Assembly: GCF_022374875.2 (NCBI RefSeq)
Contig: NZ_CP092427.2
Coordinates: forward strand, 4,092,001 to 4,156,000
Reading direction: 5' to 3'
Length of the DNA: 64,000 bases
Source of the DNA: Mycolicibacterium rufum
GTDB taxonomy: Bacteria > Actinomycetota > Actinomycetes > Mycobacteriales > Mycobacteriaceae
Shown: one piece after another, positions 8,669 to 18,747 of the stretch
How positions within the stretch are numbered: the first letter of the stretch is position 1
How the letters are laid out: every line of letters begins with the position of its first letter
Notes under the pieces: model-generated
What the model was told of the DNA's origin: nothing
The model's database searches: none
The model's input: only the letters and a program-made list of their open reading frames with translations
Position numbers and translations under genes: made by a program

Positions 8669-10198
8669 ATGCCGGTTGATCCGCGAACGCCGGTCCTCGT
8701 CGGTGTCGGCCAGTTCACCGAACGGATCGACGACCCCGACTACCGCGGCATGTCGGCCGTCGAGCTCGCGACCGAAGCGGCGCGGGCGGCGCTCGACGAC
8801 ACGGGCGCCGACGTCGCTGCGTTGGCGGCGGCGGTCGACACGGTGTTCGGGTTGCGACAGTTCGAGATCTCCGGGCCGATGCCCGCGGCGCTGGGCAAGT
8901 CGACCAACTACCCGCGCTCGGTGATGAAGCGCCTCGGCGGCGATCCCGCTCGCGTGGTGCTCGAGCCCGTGGGCGGACAGGGCCCGCAGAAGCTGGTCAC
9001 CGAGGCCGGCGAGGCGATCCTCGCGGGCGAGGCCGACATCGTGATGATCATGGGTTCCGAGCCGGGGTCGACCGCCAAGTACTTCGCCGACCGCGACGAC
9101 AAGCCCGACTTCACCGAGACCATCGAGGGTCAGCTCGAGGATCGCGGACACCAGATCTTCAACTACATCGACGAGTACACCGTCCAGCACGGACTGACCG
9201 GCGCCCCCGTGCAGTACGGCCTGCTCGACAACGCGCGCCGCGCGCGACTCGGCCTCGGCGTCGCCGACTACCGGCACACGATGGCGGAGCTGTTCGCGCC
9301 GATGTCGAAAGTCGCTGCGAAGAACCCGTTCTCGTCATCCCCGGTGGAGCGGTCGGTCGAGGAGATCGAGACCGTCACCGACGAGAACCGGATGATCTGC
9401 GACCCCTACCCCCGGTATCTGGTCGCCCGCGACACCGTGAATCAGGGCGCGGCACTCGTGCTGATGTCGGTCGAGGCGGCGCGCAGGCACGGTGTGCCGC
9501 AGGAGAAGTGGGTGTTCGTCCACGGCCATTCCGACCTCGTCGAGCAGCCGCTGCTCAGCCGGGTCGATCTCGGTGCCAGCCCGGCCGCCGTGCATGCGGC
9601 CCACGAGGCGTTGCGGGTGGCCGGCATCGGCGTCGACGACGTGGCGACGTTCGACCTCTACAGCTGTTTCCCGTTCCCGGTGTTCGTGATCTGCGAGGCG
9701 CTCGGACTCACCGGTGACGATCCGCGCGGGCTGACGCTGACCGGGGGCCTGCCGTACTTCGGCGGGCCCGGCAACAGCTATTCGGTGCACGGCATCGCCG
9801 AGACCGTCGCCCAGATGCGCGACCAGCCGGGCCGATTCGGCTTCGTCGGCGCCAATGGCGGCATCATGAGCAAGTACTCGGTCGGCATCTACTCGACCGA
9901 ACCCGTCGCGTGGCGGTCGTCGCGCAGCGCGGAGTTGACGGCGCAGGTGGCCGAGTTGCCGACGGTGCCGGTGGTGAAGCAGCCCGCCGGAACGGGCGTC
10001 GTCGAGACGTATTCGGTGCGGTACGACTGGCCGGTGCGCACCGGCATCATCGTCGGCCGGCTCGAGGCCGACGGCTCCCGGTTCATGGCGACCACCGAGG
10101 ACCGCGATCTCGTTTCGCTGATGTCCGAGGGGGATCCGCTCGGCGCGAAAATCGTTGTGCAGGCTACCGATAACGGTAACCGGGCGATCCTGCGCTAG
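8669..10198 (+). CDS. Thiolase-like protein type 1 (Rv1867-like)
   Basis: A 509-aa thiolase-fold protein of the SCPx/TLP1 group. The N terminus PRTPVLVGVGQFTE, the C-terminal-half blocks DLYSCFPFPVF and GGLPYFGGPGNSYS, and a final extra domain of about 100 residues match proteins annotated as acetyl-CoA acetyltransferase with the TLP1 additional C-terminal domain. Characterised TLP1 proteins lack normal thiolase activity, so the reaction is uncertain. It has its own KstR-type operator, suggesting a role with steroid or acyl-CoA catabolism. Its stop overlaps that of the LLM gene by the four bases CTAG. Confidence 0.85.
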   Translation: MPVDPRTPVLVGVGQFTERIDDPDYRGMSAVELATEAARAALDDTGADVAALAAAVDTVFGLRQFEISGPMPAALGKSTNYPRSVMKRLGGDPARVVLEPVGGQGPQKLVTEAGEAILAGEADIVMIMGSEPGSTAKYFADRDDKPDFTETIEGQLEDRGHQIFNYIDEYTVQHGLTGAPVQYGLLDNARRARLGLGVADYRHTMAELFAPMSKVAAKNPFSSSPVERSVEEIETVTDENRMICDPYPRYLVARDTVNQGAALVLMSVEAARRHGVPQEKWVFVHGHSDLVEQPLLSRVDLGASPAAVHAAHEALRVAGIGVDDVATFDLYSCFPFPVFVICEALGLTGDDPRGLTLTGGLPYFGGPGNSYSVHGIAETVAQMRDQPGRFGFVGANGGIMSKYSVGIYSTEPVAWRSSRSAELTAQVAELPTVPVVKQPAGTGVVETYSVRYDWPVRTGIIVGRLEADGSRFMATTEDRDLVSLMSEGDPLGAKIVVQATDNGNRAILR

Positions 10199-11043
10199 AC
10201 GAGCGCGCTGAGCTTGCCGGCGAGCCGTTCGACGTAGGCGGCGACGTCCTCGGCACTGCGGTCGGGTAACCCGAACAGAACCTCGGTGACGCCGAGCTCG
10301 CGCCAGCGCGCCAGCTTGTCCGGGTCAGGCTTGAAGTCCAGTGCGACGATCTGCGGTGCGCCGTCGCGGCCGGCGTCCGCCCAGGTGTCCTGCAGCAGCT
10401 TGACCGGGGCGTCGATGTCGAAGTCGCGCGGTGTGGTGATCCAGCCGTCGGCCGACTTCGCGATCCACCGGAAGTTCTTCTCGGTGCCGGCCGCGCCGAC
10501 GAGCACCGGGATGTGGGACTGGATCGGCTTCGGCCAGGCCCACGACGGACCGAATGAGACGAACTCGCCGTCGTAGGAGGCTTCCTCCTCGGTCCACAGC
10601 GCGCGCATCGCCTCGAGGTACTCGCGCAGCATCGTCCGGCGCCGACCCGGCGGCACTTTGTGGTCGGTGAGTTCGTCGGTGTTCCAGCCGAATCCGACGC
10701 CCAGCGAGACGCGGCCACCGGAGAGGTGGTCCAACGTCGCGATCGACTTGGCGAGCGTGATCGGGTCGTGTTCGACGGGTAGCGCCACCGCGGTGGACAG
10801 CCGCACCCGCGACGTCACCGCCGCGGCGGTGCCGAGTGACACCCAGGGGTCCAGGGTGCGCATGTAGCGGTCGTCGGGCAGGGTTTCGTCCCCGGTGGTC
10901 GGGTGGGCGGCCTGCCGCTTGATCGGGATGTGGGTGTGTTCGGGCACGTAGAACGTGGTGAAGCCGTGCTGGTCAGCCAGCGTGGCCGCCGCGGCGGGAG
11001 TGATTCCGCGATCGGAGGTGAACAGCACCAACCCAAAGTCCAT
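10195..11043 (-). CDS. LLM-class F420-dependent oxidoreductase (Rv0953c-like)
   Basis: A 282-aa luciferase-like TIM-barrel flavin/F420 oxidoreductase. The N terminus MDFGLVLFTSDRGI, the FYVPEHTH strand and the LSGGRVSLGVGFGWN block are characteristic. The ATG at 11043 gives the same length as the M. tuberculosis homologue. An upstream extension to 11178 lacks family similarity and crosses the operator. Substrate unknown. A KstR-type site lies 10-23 bases before the start codon, so expression may respond to sterol metabolites along with the convergent thiolase-like gene. Confidence 0.85.
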   Translation of the reverse strand: MDFGLVLFTSDRGITPAAAATLADQHGFTTFYVPEHTHIPIKRQAAHPTTGDETLPDDRYMRTLDPWVSLGTAAAVTSRVRLSTAVALPVEHDPITLAKSIATLDHLSGGRVSLGVGFGWNTDELTDHKVPPGRRRTMLREYLEAMRALWTEEEASYDGEFVSFGPSWAWPKPIQSHIPVLVGAAGTEKNFRWIAKSADGWITTPRDFDIDAPVKLLQDTWADAGRDGAPQIVALDFKPDPDKLARWRELGVTEVLFGLPDRSAEDVAAYVERLAGKLSALV

Positions 11044-11052
11044 ACCGAGAAT

Positions 11053-11066
11053 TAGAACGTGTTCCA
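11053..11066. promoter_or_regulatory. KstR-type operator upstream of LLM oxidoreductase
   Basis: TAGAACGTGTTCCA matches TnnAACnnGTTnnA at every fixed position. It lies 10 bp upstream of the LLM start codon, where bound repressor would block transcription start. Confidence 0.7.
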
Positions 11067-11176
11067 ATCTGCCTCCGCAAGGGGGGTGGCCTGCGTAGCC
11101 CCGCGCCGACTCCGCCGGTGAGTCGCGTAGCGCGCTACTCACGACCCGGCGGGCTCGTCGCGGAACAGTTCGACGC

Positions 11177-11704
11177 ATGGACGGATCGACGACGAAACGG
11201 GTGCGGATCCGCGAATGGGTGCGCCGGTACCTGCCATGCGAGGTCGCCGGGACCGTCGGCGAGTTCGGCGCCGCCGCGCTGGTCTACGCCGCCACGGACT
11301 CGCTGGCCGCGGCCGCCGTGGCGGCGTCGGTCGGCGCCTCGGGTGGCTACTACGCCGCTGCCTATCTGAACGCGCTGCGGTGGAGTCACCGCGACCAGGC
11401 GCATCGCCCGGCGCTGGCCCGCCTCGTCGTCGCCGCCCTTCTCGCACTGCGCAGCGTGGCCATCGAATTCGGGCCGGCCGAGGTGATCGACAGCATCGCC
11501 GTACGCCCCCTGGCGTTCTACTTCGGGCCTGCATTGTTCGGCAACGTCGCGGCCGGTTGGGTGTTCGGCAAGCTCGTCTCCGACGTGGCGTTCTACACCT
11601 GTGCGGTGTTCAGCTACGAACACTGCACATCGCTTCTCGCCCAACGTGTTCCAGATATCAGGGAGGATGACCGTGAATCCGCGACGACGATCTCGGCTGC
11701 GTGA
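11177..11704 (+). CDS. Unrecognised membrane protein upstream of decarboxylase
   Basis: A 175-aa protein with a basic N terminus and about four hydrophobic helices between residues 20 and 150. I recognise no family or catalytic motif. The 3' end overlaps the decarboxylase start by 32 bases, which implies cotranscription and translational coupling. A transport or membrane role linked to the decarboxylase substrate is possible but is only inferred from the overlap. Confidence 0.65.
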   Translation: MDGSTTKRVRIREWVRRYLPCEVAGTVGEFGAAALVYAATDSLAAAAVAASVGASGGYYAAAYLNALRWSHRDQAHRPALARLVVAALLALRSVAIEFGPAEVIDSIAVRPLAFYFGPALFGNVAAGWVFGKLVSDVAFYTCAVFSYEHCTSLLAQRVPDIREDDRESATTISAA

Positions 11705-12830
11705 GGAACTGCGCGCCAACGCGGCACGCTGGACGCGGCTGGCCACCACACACGGCACGCCGCTGCTGGTCCTCGAACCGCACCTGGTGGCACGCAGGCT
11801 CCGGCAGTTGCAGAGTGCACTGACCGGATTCGGGGTGCACTACGCGGTCAAGGCGCTTCCCCACCCGGTGGTGCTGTCGACCATCGCGATCTGCGGTGGC
11901 GGATTCGACGTCGCGACGCGCGGAGAGATCGATCTGCTGGGCCGCCTCGGCCTGCCGATGCACCGCTGCATCCACACCCATCCGATCAAGAAGCCCGCCG
12001 ACATCGACCACGCCTACGCCGCGGGCGTGCGCACCTTCGTGGTCGAGAACGCCGCCGAGGTGCAGAAGTTCCGCGGCAGGCCCGCCGACATCGACCTGCT
12101 GGTCCGGCTGGCGTTCCGCAATCCCGCGGCGAAGTCAGACCTCTCGACCAAGTTCGGCGTGCCGCCCGGCGACGCCGAACTCCTGGTCAAGCATGTCCTG
12201 GCGGCCGGAGTCCGCTTCGCCGGCTTCAGCTTCCACGTCGGCAGCCAGAGCAGCTCGGTCGAACCGTATCGCCGCGCGATGCACAACACCCTCGCTCTCG
12301 CCGACCACGTGCAGGACACCCTCGGTGTGGCGACCCGCGTCCTCGACATCGGCGGCGGATTCCCCGTCAGCTACCGCGACGACGAGCCCGAGATCGACGC
12401 GGTCGGGGCGATCGTCGACGAGGTGCTGGGGCAACGCCGCGACGACTTCACCCTGCTGTGCGAGCCCGGCCGTTTCCTGGTGGCCGACTGCATGACCCTG
12501 CTGTCGAGCGTGGTGGGCACCGCGGAGCGCGACGGGCAGGTGTGGCACTACCTCGACGACGGGCTCTACGGCAGCTACTCGAACGTCATGACCGAGGACG
12601 TCCACCCGCCCATCCTGGCTCTCGCGGAACTGCACCGCGCCGAGGCGGTGCTGGATCCGGTGACGTTGGCCGGACCCACCTGCGACAGCGCCGACGTCAT
12701 CGCCCGGGACTACCCGATGCCTGCTCTCGGTGTCGGCGACGTCGTCGTCAGCCCGATGATGGGCGCCTACACCTCGGTGACGGCGTCCCGGTTCAACGGC
12801 ATCGAGGCCACGCCCATCGTCATGGGCTGA
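11673..12830 (+). CDS. Ornithine/diaminopimelate decarboxylase family (type III PLP) enzyme
   Basis: A 385-aa alanine-racemase-fold PLP decarboxylase. Visible are the PLP lysine in YAVKALPHP (about residue 58), HVGSQS, the phosphate-binding DIGGGFP, CEPGRFL and the C-terminal GPTCDSADV. The Cys-Asp in the last block resembles eukaryotic-type ornithine decarboxylases more than LysA, which has CES. It is also too short and too divergent for the essential LysA. The GTG at 11673 has AGGGAGG 7 bases upstream; an ATG at 11667 directly abuts that RBS. The likely product would be a polyamine such as putrescine or cadaverine. Confidence 0.8.
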   Translation: MNPRRRSRLREELRANAARWTRLATTHGTPLLVLEPHLVARRLRQLQSALTGFGVHYAVKALPHPVVLSTIAICGGGFDVATRGEIDLLGRLGLPMHRCIHTHPIKKPADIDHAYAAGVRTFVVENAAEVQKFRGRPADIDLLVRLAFRNPAAKSDLSTKFGVPPGDAELLVKHVLAAGVRFAGFSFHVGSQSSSVEPYRRAMHNTLALADHVQDTLGVATRVLDIGGGFPVSYRDDEPEIDAVGAIVDEVLGQRRDDFTLLCEPGRFLVADCMTLLSSVVGTAERDGQVWHYLDDGLYGSYSNVMTEDVHPPILALAELHRAEAVLDPVTLAGPTCDSADVIARDYPMPALGVGDVVVSPMMGAYTSVTASRFNGIEATPIVMG

Positions 12831-12892
12831 GTTCGCGTCACCGCGATCCATACCGATGACCCCGGCGCAGGCGCCCGGTTCCATGACCGACC

Positions 12893-14023
12893 ATGACGAC
12901 CGAACGCATCGCCGACACCATCTCGTTCGCCTACTGGGTGCCCAACGTCAGCGGCGGCCTCGTGACCAGCGACATCGAGCAGCGCACCGACTGGAACTAC
13001 GAGTACAACGCCACGCTGGCGCAGACCGCGGAGAACAACGGCTTCGAGTACGCCCTGTCCCAGGTGCGCTACGAGGCCAGCTACGGCGCTGAGTACCAGC
13101 ACGAGTCGACGAGTTTCAGCCTCGCGCTGCTGCTGGCCACCCAGCGGCTCAAGGTCATCGCGGCCGTCCACCCCGGCCTGTGGCAGCCGGGGGTGCTGGC
13201 CAAGCTCGGCGCCACCGCCGATCAGCTCTCCGGCGGCCGGTTCGCCGTCAACGTGGTCTCCGGCTGGTTCAAGGACGAGTTCACCCACCTGGGTGAGCCG
13301 TGGCTCGAACACGACGAGCGGTACCGGCGCAGCGCCGAGTTCCTGCAGGTGCTGCGCAAGATCTGGACCGAGGACGACGTGGACTTCCGCGGCGACTTCT
13401 ACCGCATCCACGACTTCACGCTCAAGCCCAAGCCGCTCAACACGCCCGAGCGGCCCAACCCGGAGATCTTCCAGGGCGGCAACTCGACCGCCGCCCGGCG
13501 CAACGGCGGCCGCTACGCCGACTGGTACTTCTCCAACGGCAAGGACTTCGACGGTGTGACCGAGCAGATCGTCGACGTGCGGGACCACGCTCGCGACGCC
13601 GGCCGCGAGGTGAAGTTCGGCCTCAACGCCTTCATCATCGCCAGGGACACGGAGGCAGAGGCGCACGAGACCCTTCGGGAGATCATCGCCAAGGCGAACC
13701 GGCCCGCCGTCGAGGGCTTCGGCGCCGCCGTGCAGCAGGCCGGCAACGCCACCGCCGACAAGCGCGGCATGTGGGCGGATTCGACCTTCGAAGACCTCGT
13801 CCAGTACAACGACGGATTCCGCACGAAGCTGATCGGCACGCCCGAGCAGATCGCCGAACGCATCGCGGCCTACCGCAAACGGGGGGTGGATCTGATCCTG
13901 GGCGGATTCCTGCATTTCCAGGAGGAGATCGAGTACTTCGGCGCCCGGGTGTTGCCGCTGGTCCGCGACATCGAGGCCGCCGAGCGGGACTCCATCGATC
14001 CGGCCGCGCTCGTCCCCGCATAG
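12893..14023 (+). CDS. sfnG: FMNH2-dependent dimethylsulfone monooxygenase
   Basis: A 376-aa class C flavin monooxygenase of the luciferase-like family that converts dimethylsulfone to methanesulfinate for sulfur scavenging. The full-length similarity includes FAYWVPNVSGGLV at the N terminus, DQLSGGRFAVNVVSGW, and the C-terminal RGVDLILGGFLHFQEE. It needs a separate FMN reductase, and none is adjacent. It is 62 bases downstream of the decarboxylase. In M. tuberculosis the flanking genes adjoin without it, so it belongs to an accessory insertion. Confidence 0.88.
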   Translation: MTTERIADTISFAYWVPNVSGGLVTSDIEQRTDWNYEYNATLAQTAENNGFEYALSQVRYEASYGAEYQHESTSFSLALLLATQRLKVIAAVHPGLWQPGVLAKLGATADQLSGGRFAVNVVSGWFKDEFTHLGEPWLEHDERYRRSAEFLQVLRKIWTEDDVDFRGDFYRIHDFTLKPKPLNTPERPNPEIFQGGNSTAARRNGGRYADWYFSNGKDFDGVTEQIVDVRDHARDAGREVKFGLNAFIIARDTEAEAHETLREIIAKANRPAVEGFGAAVQQAGNATADKRGMWADSTFEDLVQYNDGFRTKLIGTPEQIAERIAAYRKRGVDLILGGFLHFQEEIEYFGARVLPLVRDIEAAERDSIDPAALVPA

Positions 14024-14166
14024 CCGTCCGCGCGGCTGCGCGGGCGTGACAGGTCCACCCCGGTGTGCGCTAGCGTGGTTCAACGAATCGCTCAGGCGGT
14101 CCGGTCGGATCGCCGTCGTCTGCGTCGACGTCGTCGACGCGGTGCCCGCACAGCACAGGAGAGGTC

Positions 14167-15036
14167 ATGTCGTACCCCCAAGGCGCGCCCGGAGGCCCTG
14201 GCTACCCGCCCGCCCAGCAGCCGACAACGCAGTTCTCCGCGCCGACACAGCAGTTCGCCAAGATCGGGGAGTCCGATCCGGCCGCCGCCGGCCCGAGCAA
14301 GCTCCCGGGCTATCTGAGCGCCGCGGTCGCCGCGCTCGGCCTGCTGGTCTACCTGTCGTACTTCGCGCCGCAGTTCACCGTGACGTCGTCGGACTTCCCC
14401 GGTCTGGGCGAGCTCAGCGGGAGCTCCGTGGGTCTCGGCCTCGCGGTGATCGCCGCGGTGGTGGCCGCGCTGGTCGCCGCTGTCGGCCTGCTGCCCCGGC
14501 AGCGCAACCACGTCGCCGTCGCCGCAGTGGCCGCCGTCCTGGGCTTCCTGCTGGTGATCTCGGAGGTCGTCAACAAGCCCAGCGGCACGACCGTCGACTG
14601 GGGGCTGTACCTGCTGATCGCGTTCACGCTGCTGCAGGCCGCCGTCGCCGTGGTGGTGCTGCTGTTCGACTCCGGTGTCATCACCCCGCCGGTGTCGCGG
14701 CCCAAGTACGAGCAGCCGCAGTACGGCCAGTACCCCGGCTCGTACTACGGCCAGCATCCCGGGCAGCAGCATGGCGGACCGGGCGCCGGCCAGCAGCAGC
14801 GGCCGGGCTACCCGACGCCCTACGGCGGCTACCCGAGTGCCGGACCCTCGACCGGCGGCTTCCCCGCCGCCTCACCGTCGACCGGCGGGCAGCAGCCCGG
14901 CGCGCAACAGGGGCCGCCGACACCGCCCACCGGCTACCCGACCTACGGCCAGCCGCCGTCGAGCAACACGCCGACGACGCAGGTCCCCACGCAACACCAG
15001 TCGTCACCGACCTCTCAGCCCGGCCAGTCGTCGTAA
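14167..15036 (+). CDS. Rv0954-like four-helix membrane protein with PGQY-rich tail
   Basis: A 289-aa protein of the 34-kDa antigen family. The N-terminal 45 residues are Pro/Gln-rich, followed by four membrane helices (about 45-175) and a low-complexity Pro/Gly/Gln/Tyr/Ser tail of about 110 residues. The M. tuberculosis homologue Rv0954 has been described as a divisome-associated protein. AGGAGAGG precedes the ATG. It sits 60 bases before perM, as in M. tuberculosis, so a shared role in division or envelope maintenance is likely. Confidence 0.85.
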   Translation: MSYPQGAPGGPGYPPAQQPTTQFSAPTQQFAKIGESDPAAAGPSKLPGYLSAAVAALGLLVYLSYFAPQFTVTSSDFPGLGELSGSSVGLGLAVIAAVVAALVAAVGLLPRQRNHVAVAAVAAVLGFLLVISEVVNKPSGTTVDWGLYLLIAFTLLQAAVAVVVLLFDSGVITPPVSRPKYEQPQYGQYPGSYYGQHPGQQHGGPGAGQQQRPGYPTPYGGYPSAGPSTGGFPAASPSTGGQQPGAQQGPPTPPTGYPTYGQPPSSNTPTTQVPTQHQSSPTSQPGQSS

Positions 15037-15096
15037 TCTCAAGCCGCGCGTGCGCGAACGTCGCGCGCCCGAGCGTCTTCGAGGAGCGGCCCACCC

Positions 15097-16494
15097 GTGA
15101 ACAATCCCCCGCGCGCGGGTGGTTCGTCAGGACCAGCCGGGACACGCCAGGCGCGTGAACTGCTGCGGGTGGCGTTCGGGCCGTCACTGGTCGCGCTCGT
15201 CGTCATCGCCGCGGTGGTGCTTTCCCAGCTGCTGATCGCCAACAGCGACATGACCGGCGCATCCGGCGCCATCGCCAGCATGTGGCTGGGCGTGCACCAG
15301 GTGCCGGTGTCCATCGCCGGCAGCGCCCTCGGGGTGATGCCGCTGCTGCCGGCGATGGCGATGGTCTACGGCACGGCACGCACCACCGCCGCCGCGGTGA
15401 CCAGCACGTCCTGGTTCGTGACCCGCTGGGTGATCGCCTCCGCGCTCGGCGGGCCGATCCTCATCGCGGCGGTCTGTCTGGCCGTCATCCACGACGCCGC
15501 CTCCGTGCTCACCGAGCTGCAGACTCCCGACGCGTCTCGGGCCTTCGCCAGCGTCCTCACCGTGCATCTGATCGGGGCCGGGCTCGGCGTCGGATCGCGG
15601 GTGGGCCGGCGGCTGCTGCGCTCCACACCGCTGCCCGCCTGGCTTCCCGACGCCTTCCGGGCCGCGGGCGCCGGCGTGCTGGCGCTGATGGCGCTGTCGG
15701 CCGCGGTGGTGTCTGGTTCGCTGATCGTGCACTGGTCGACGATGCACGACCTCTACTCCATCACCGATTCGATGTTCGGACAGCTCAGCCTCACGGTGCT
15801 CTCGGTGCTCTACCTGCCCAACATCGTGGTCGGCGCCGCCGCGGTGGCCGTCGGCTCGAGCGCGCACATCGGCCTCGCCACGTTCAGTGCGTTCACCGTG
15901 TTGGGTGGGGACGTGCCGGCGCTGCCGGTGCTGGCGGCGGTCCCGACGCCGCCGCTGGGCCCGGTGTGGGTGGCGCTGCTGATCGTGGCCGCGGCGGCCG
16001 CCGTCGCGTTGGGTCAGCAGTGCGCCCGCCGTCCGCTGCCGCCCCTGCAGGCCCTCGCGAAAGTGGTGGTGGCCGCCGTCGTCGGGGCGGCGGTGATGGC
16101 GCTGCTGGGTTACGCGGGCGGCGGCGCACTGGGCAACTTCGGCGACGTCGGCGTCGACCAGACCACGTTCGGTCCGGCGGTGTTCATCTGGTTCGCGGGC
16201 ATCGGTGCGCTGACCGTGGCGATGTCGGGCGGCTTCCAGCCGCGGGTGCGCCGGCCCGCGCCGGTGATCGAGGAGCCCGAACCCGAACCCGAACCGGAGC
16301 CGGTGGCCGAGGAGGCCGACCCCGACACCGTCGAGATCGCGCCGGAGGCCGTCGTCGCCGTCGACGAACCGGCACCGCCGGTCGCGCGCACGACACCCGA
16401 ACCCCTGCCCGACGATCTCGAGGCGGAGGATCCCGAGGACCACTTCATGGCCGACGACGACATGCGTGGCGGCCGCGACGGCACCACCCACTAG
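15097..16494 (+). CDS. perM: PerM, integral membrane persistence/division protein (Rv0955)
   Basis: A 465-aa polytopic membrane protein with roughly ten hydrophobic helices up to residue 385. A strongly acidic cytosolic tail of about 80 residues begins with a PE dipeptide run. PerM of M. tuberculosis is needed for persistence and stabilises the divisome protein FtsB under low magnesium. The GTG start has GAGGAG upstream. purN begins 10 bases after its stop, matching the conserved Rv0954-perM-purN-purH order. Confidence 0.88.
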   Translation: MNNPPRAGGSSGPAGTRQARELLRVAFGPSLVALVVIAAVVLSQLLIANSDMTGASGAIASMWLGVHQVPVSIAGSALGVMPLLPAMAMVYGTARTTAAAVTSTSWFVTRWVIASALGGPILIAAVCLAVIHDAASVLTELQTPDASRAFASVLTVHLIGAGLGVGSRVGRRLLRSTPLPAWLPDAFRAAGAGVLALMALSAAVVSGSLIVHWSTMHDLYSITDSMFGQLSLTVLSVLYLPNIVVGAAAVAVGSSAHIGLATFSAFTVLGGDVPALPVLAAVPTPPLGPVWVALLIVAAAAAVALGQQCARRPLPPLQALAKVVVAAVVGAAVMALLGYAGGGALGNFGDVGVDQTTFGPAVFIWFAGIGALTVAMSGGFQPRVRRPAPVIEEPEPEPEPEPVAEEADPDTVEIAPEAVVAVDEPAPPVARTTPEPLPDDLEAEDPEDHFMADDDMRGGRDGTTH

Positions 16495-16504
16495 GCTTCC
16501 TGCC

Positions 16505-17134
16505 GTGCAGCCAGAGGTCCGGGTTCCCCCGAGCGCGCCGGCGCGGCTCGTGGTGCTCGCCTCGGGCACCGGCTCGCTGCTCGCCTCGCTGCTCGAGGCC
16601 GCCGTCGGCGACTACCCGGCGCGCGTGGTGGCCGTCGGCACCGACCGCGACTGCGCCGCCCTGCAGATCGCCGCGGCGGCCTCGGTGCCCACCTTCACCG
16701 TGCCGCTGCGCGCCCATCCGGACCGGGCCTCGTGGGACGCCGCGATCACCGAGGCGACCGCCGCGCACGACCCCGACCTGGTGGTGTCGGCCGGATTCAT
16801 GAAGATCCTTGGCCCGCAGTTTCTTTCGCGGTTCCCGGGGCGGGTGGTCAACACCCATCCCGCGCTGCTGCCCGCGTTCCCCGGTGCGCACGCCGTCGCC
16901 GATGCCCTGGCCGAGGGAGTCCGCGTCACCGGGTGCACCGTGCACCTCGTCGATGCGGGCACCGACACCGGTCCGATCATCGCGCAGCAGGCGGTTCCCG
17001 TGCTCGACGGCGACGACGAGGCCACGCTGCACGAACGGATCAAGGTGATCGAACGAGAACTTCTGGTGGATGTCCTGGCGGCGCTGGCCACCCGCGGCGT
17101 CACCTGGACGGGACGAAAGGCGACCATAGGATGA
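16505..17134 (+). CDS. purN: Phosphoribosylglycinamide formyltransferase
   Basis: A 209-aa folate-dependent GAR transformylase, third step of purine synthesis. It shows [10 protein letters not shown] (GAR phosphate loop), [11 protein letters not shown], and the catalytic block [16 protein letters not shown] with the active-site Asn and His, plus the Asp in [10 protein letters not shown]. The GTG at 16505 gives a normal N terminus. The stop overlaps the purH start as ATGA, so the two are coupled. Confidence 0.96.
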   Translation: MQPEVRVPPSAPARLVVLASGTGSLLASLLEAAVGDYPARVVAVGTDRDCAALQIAAAASVPTFTVPLRAHPDRASWDAAITEATAAHDPDLVVSAGFMKILGPQFLSRFPGRVVNTHPALLPAFPGAHAVADALAEGVRVTGCTVHLVDAGTDTGPIIAQQAVPVLDGDDEATLHERIKVIERELLVDVLAALATRGVTWTGRKATIG

Positions 17135-18717
17135 CCGACAACGAGGGCAGGCGGCGTATTCGGCGCGCGTTGATCAGCGTGTACGACAAGACGGGGCTGG
17201 TGCCGCTGGCCCAAGGCCTGCACGAGGCCGGGGTCAGCATCGTGTCCACCGGGTCGACGGCGAAAACCATTGCCGGCGCCGGTGTTCCGGTCACCCCGGT
17301 GGAGGATGTCACCGGCTTCCCCGAGGTGCTCGACGGCCGGGTGAAGACGCTGCACCCGCGGGTGCACGCCGGACTGCTCGCCGATCAGCGCAAAGCAGAA
17401 CACGTCTCGGCGCTCGAGGAACTCGGCGTCGAGGCGTTCGAACTCGTCGTGGTGAACCTCTATCCGTTCACCCAGACCGTCAACTCCGGCGCGAGCGTCG
17501 ACGAGTGCGTGGAGCAGATCGACATCGGTGGCCCGTCGATGGTGCGGGCCGCGGCGAAGAACCACCCCAGCGTGGCGGTGGTCGTCGAACCGCTCGGGTA
17601 CGACGGCGTGCTGGCCGCGGTACGCGCCGGCGGCTTCACCCTCGCCGAACGGAAGAAGTTGGCCTCGTTGGCGTTTCGGCACACCGCCGAGTACGACGTC
17701 GCGGTGGCGTCGTGGATGGAGTCGGTGCTGGCGCCCGGCGAAGACATCGCCGAGGCCGGCGACGTGGCTTTGCCGCCGTGGTTCGGTGCGACGTTCCGGC
17801 GCACCGCGGTGCTGCGCTACGGCGAGAACCCGCATCAGCAGGCGGCGCTGTACAGCGACGACGGCGGCTGGCCCGGTCTGGCGCAGGCAGAACAGTTGCA
17901 CGGCAAGGAGATGTCGTACAACAACTACACCGACGCGGATGCGGCCTGGCGCGCGGCGTTCGACCACGAGGACATCTGCGTGGCGATCATCAAGCACGCC
18001 AACCCGTGTGGCATCGCGGTGTCCACGGTCTCGGTGGCCGACGCGCACCGCAAGGCCCACGACTGTGACCCGCTGTCCGCGTTCGGCGGGGTGATCGCCA
18101 CCAACACCGAGGTCAGCGTCGAGATGGCCGAGACGGTGGCGGGCATCTTCACCGAGGTGATCGTCGCACCGGCCTACGAGCCGGGCGCGGTGGAGGTGCT
18201 GCGCGGCAAGAAGAACATCCGCATCCTGGTGGCCTCGGAGCCGCAGCCCGGCGGCACCGAGTTCCGTCAGGTCAGCGGCGGCCTGCTCGTGCAGCAGCGC
18301 GACGCCGTCGACGCGCCGGGGGACGACCCCGCGAACTGGACACTGGCCACCGGCACGCCCGCCGACCCGGCCGTTCTCGCCGACCTGGTGTTCGCGTGGC
18401 GTACCTGCCGCGCGGTCAAGTCCAATGCGATCGTCATCGCCAAGGACGGCGCCACCGTCGGCGTCGGCATGGGGCAGGTCAACCGCGTCGACGCGGCCCG
18501 ACTGGCGGTCGAGCGGGCCGGCGACCGCACCCAGGGCGCCGTCGCAGCCTCCGACGCGTTCTTCCCGTTCCCCGACGGGCTCGAGGCGTTGATCCGGGCC
18601 GGGGTGACAGCCGTGGTGCACCCGGGTGGCTCGGTCCGCGACGACGAAGTGACCGCCGCCGCGGCGAGCGCCGGGGTGACGCTGTACCTGACCGGGGCGC
18701 GCCACTTCGCGCACTGA
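17131..18717 (+). CDS. purH: Bifunctional AICAR formyltransferase / IMP cyclohydrolase
   Basis: A 528-aa enzyme for the last two steps of IMP synthesis. The N-terminal IMP cyclohydrolase domain (about 1-200) has [12 protein letters not shown] and [10 protein letters not shown]. The AICAR transformylase domain follows with [21 protein letters not shown] and the catalytic Lys-His region, ending [12 protein letters not shown]. It starts at the ATG overlapping purN. A hairpin follows about 30 bases after the stop. Confidence 0.97.
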   Translation: MTDNEGRRRIRRALISVYDKTGLVPLAQGLHEAGVSIVSTGSTAKTIAGAGVPVTPVEDVTGFPEVLDGRVKTLHPRVHAGLLADQRKAEHVSALEELGVEAFELVVVNLYPFTQTVNSGASVDECVEQIDIGGPSMVRAAAKNHPSVAVVVEPLGYDGVLAAVRAGGFTLAERKKLASLAFRHTAEYDVAVASWMESVLAPGEDIAEAGDVALPPWFGATFRRTAVLRYGENPHQQAALYSDDGGWPGLAQAEQLHGKEMSYNNYTDADAAWRAAFDHEDICVAIIKHANPCGIAVSTVSVADAHRKAHDCDPLSAFGGVIATNTEVSVEMAETVAGIFTEVIVAPAYEPGAVEVLRGKKNIRILVASEPQPGGTEFRQVSGGLLVQQRDAVDAPGDDPANWTLATGTPADPAVLADLVFAWRTCRAVKSNAIVIAKDGATVGVGMGQVNRVDAARLAVERAGDRTQGAVAASDAFFPFPDGLEALIRAGVTAVVHPGGSVRDDEVTAAAASAGVTLYLTGARHFAH

Positions 18718-18747
18718 CCCGGCGCTCCCGCCCCCCGCCTTCACGCT

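Noticed and set aside
11640..11653. KstR-like CCCAACGTGTTCCA shortly before the decarboxylase start
   Set aside because: The first fixed T is missing and the site lies inside the coding region of the upstream gene, so it is probably chance, unlike the two full matches nearby.
16612..18744. 710-codon minus-strand open frame opposite purN and purH
   Set aside because: Antisense shadow of two well-supported purine genes, biased composition and no recognisable domain.
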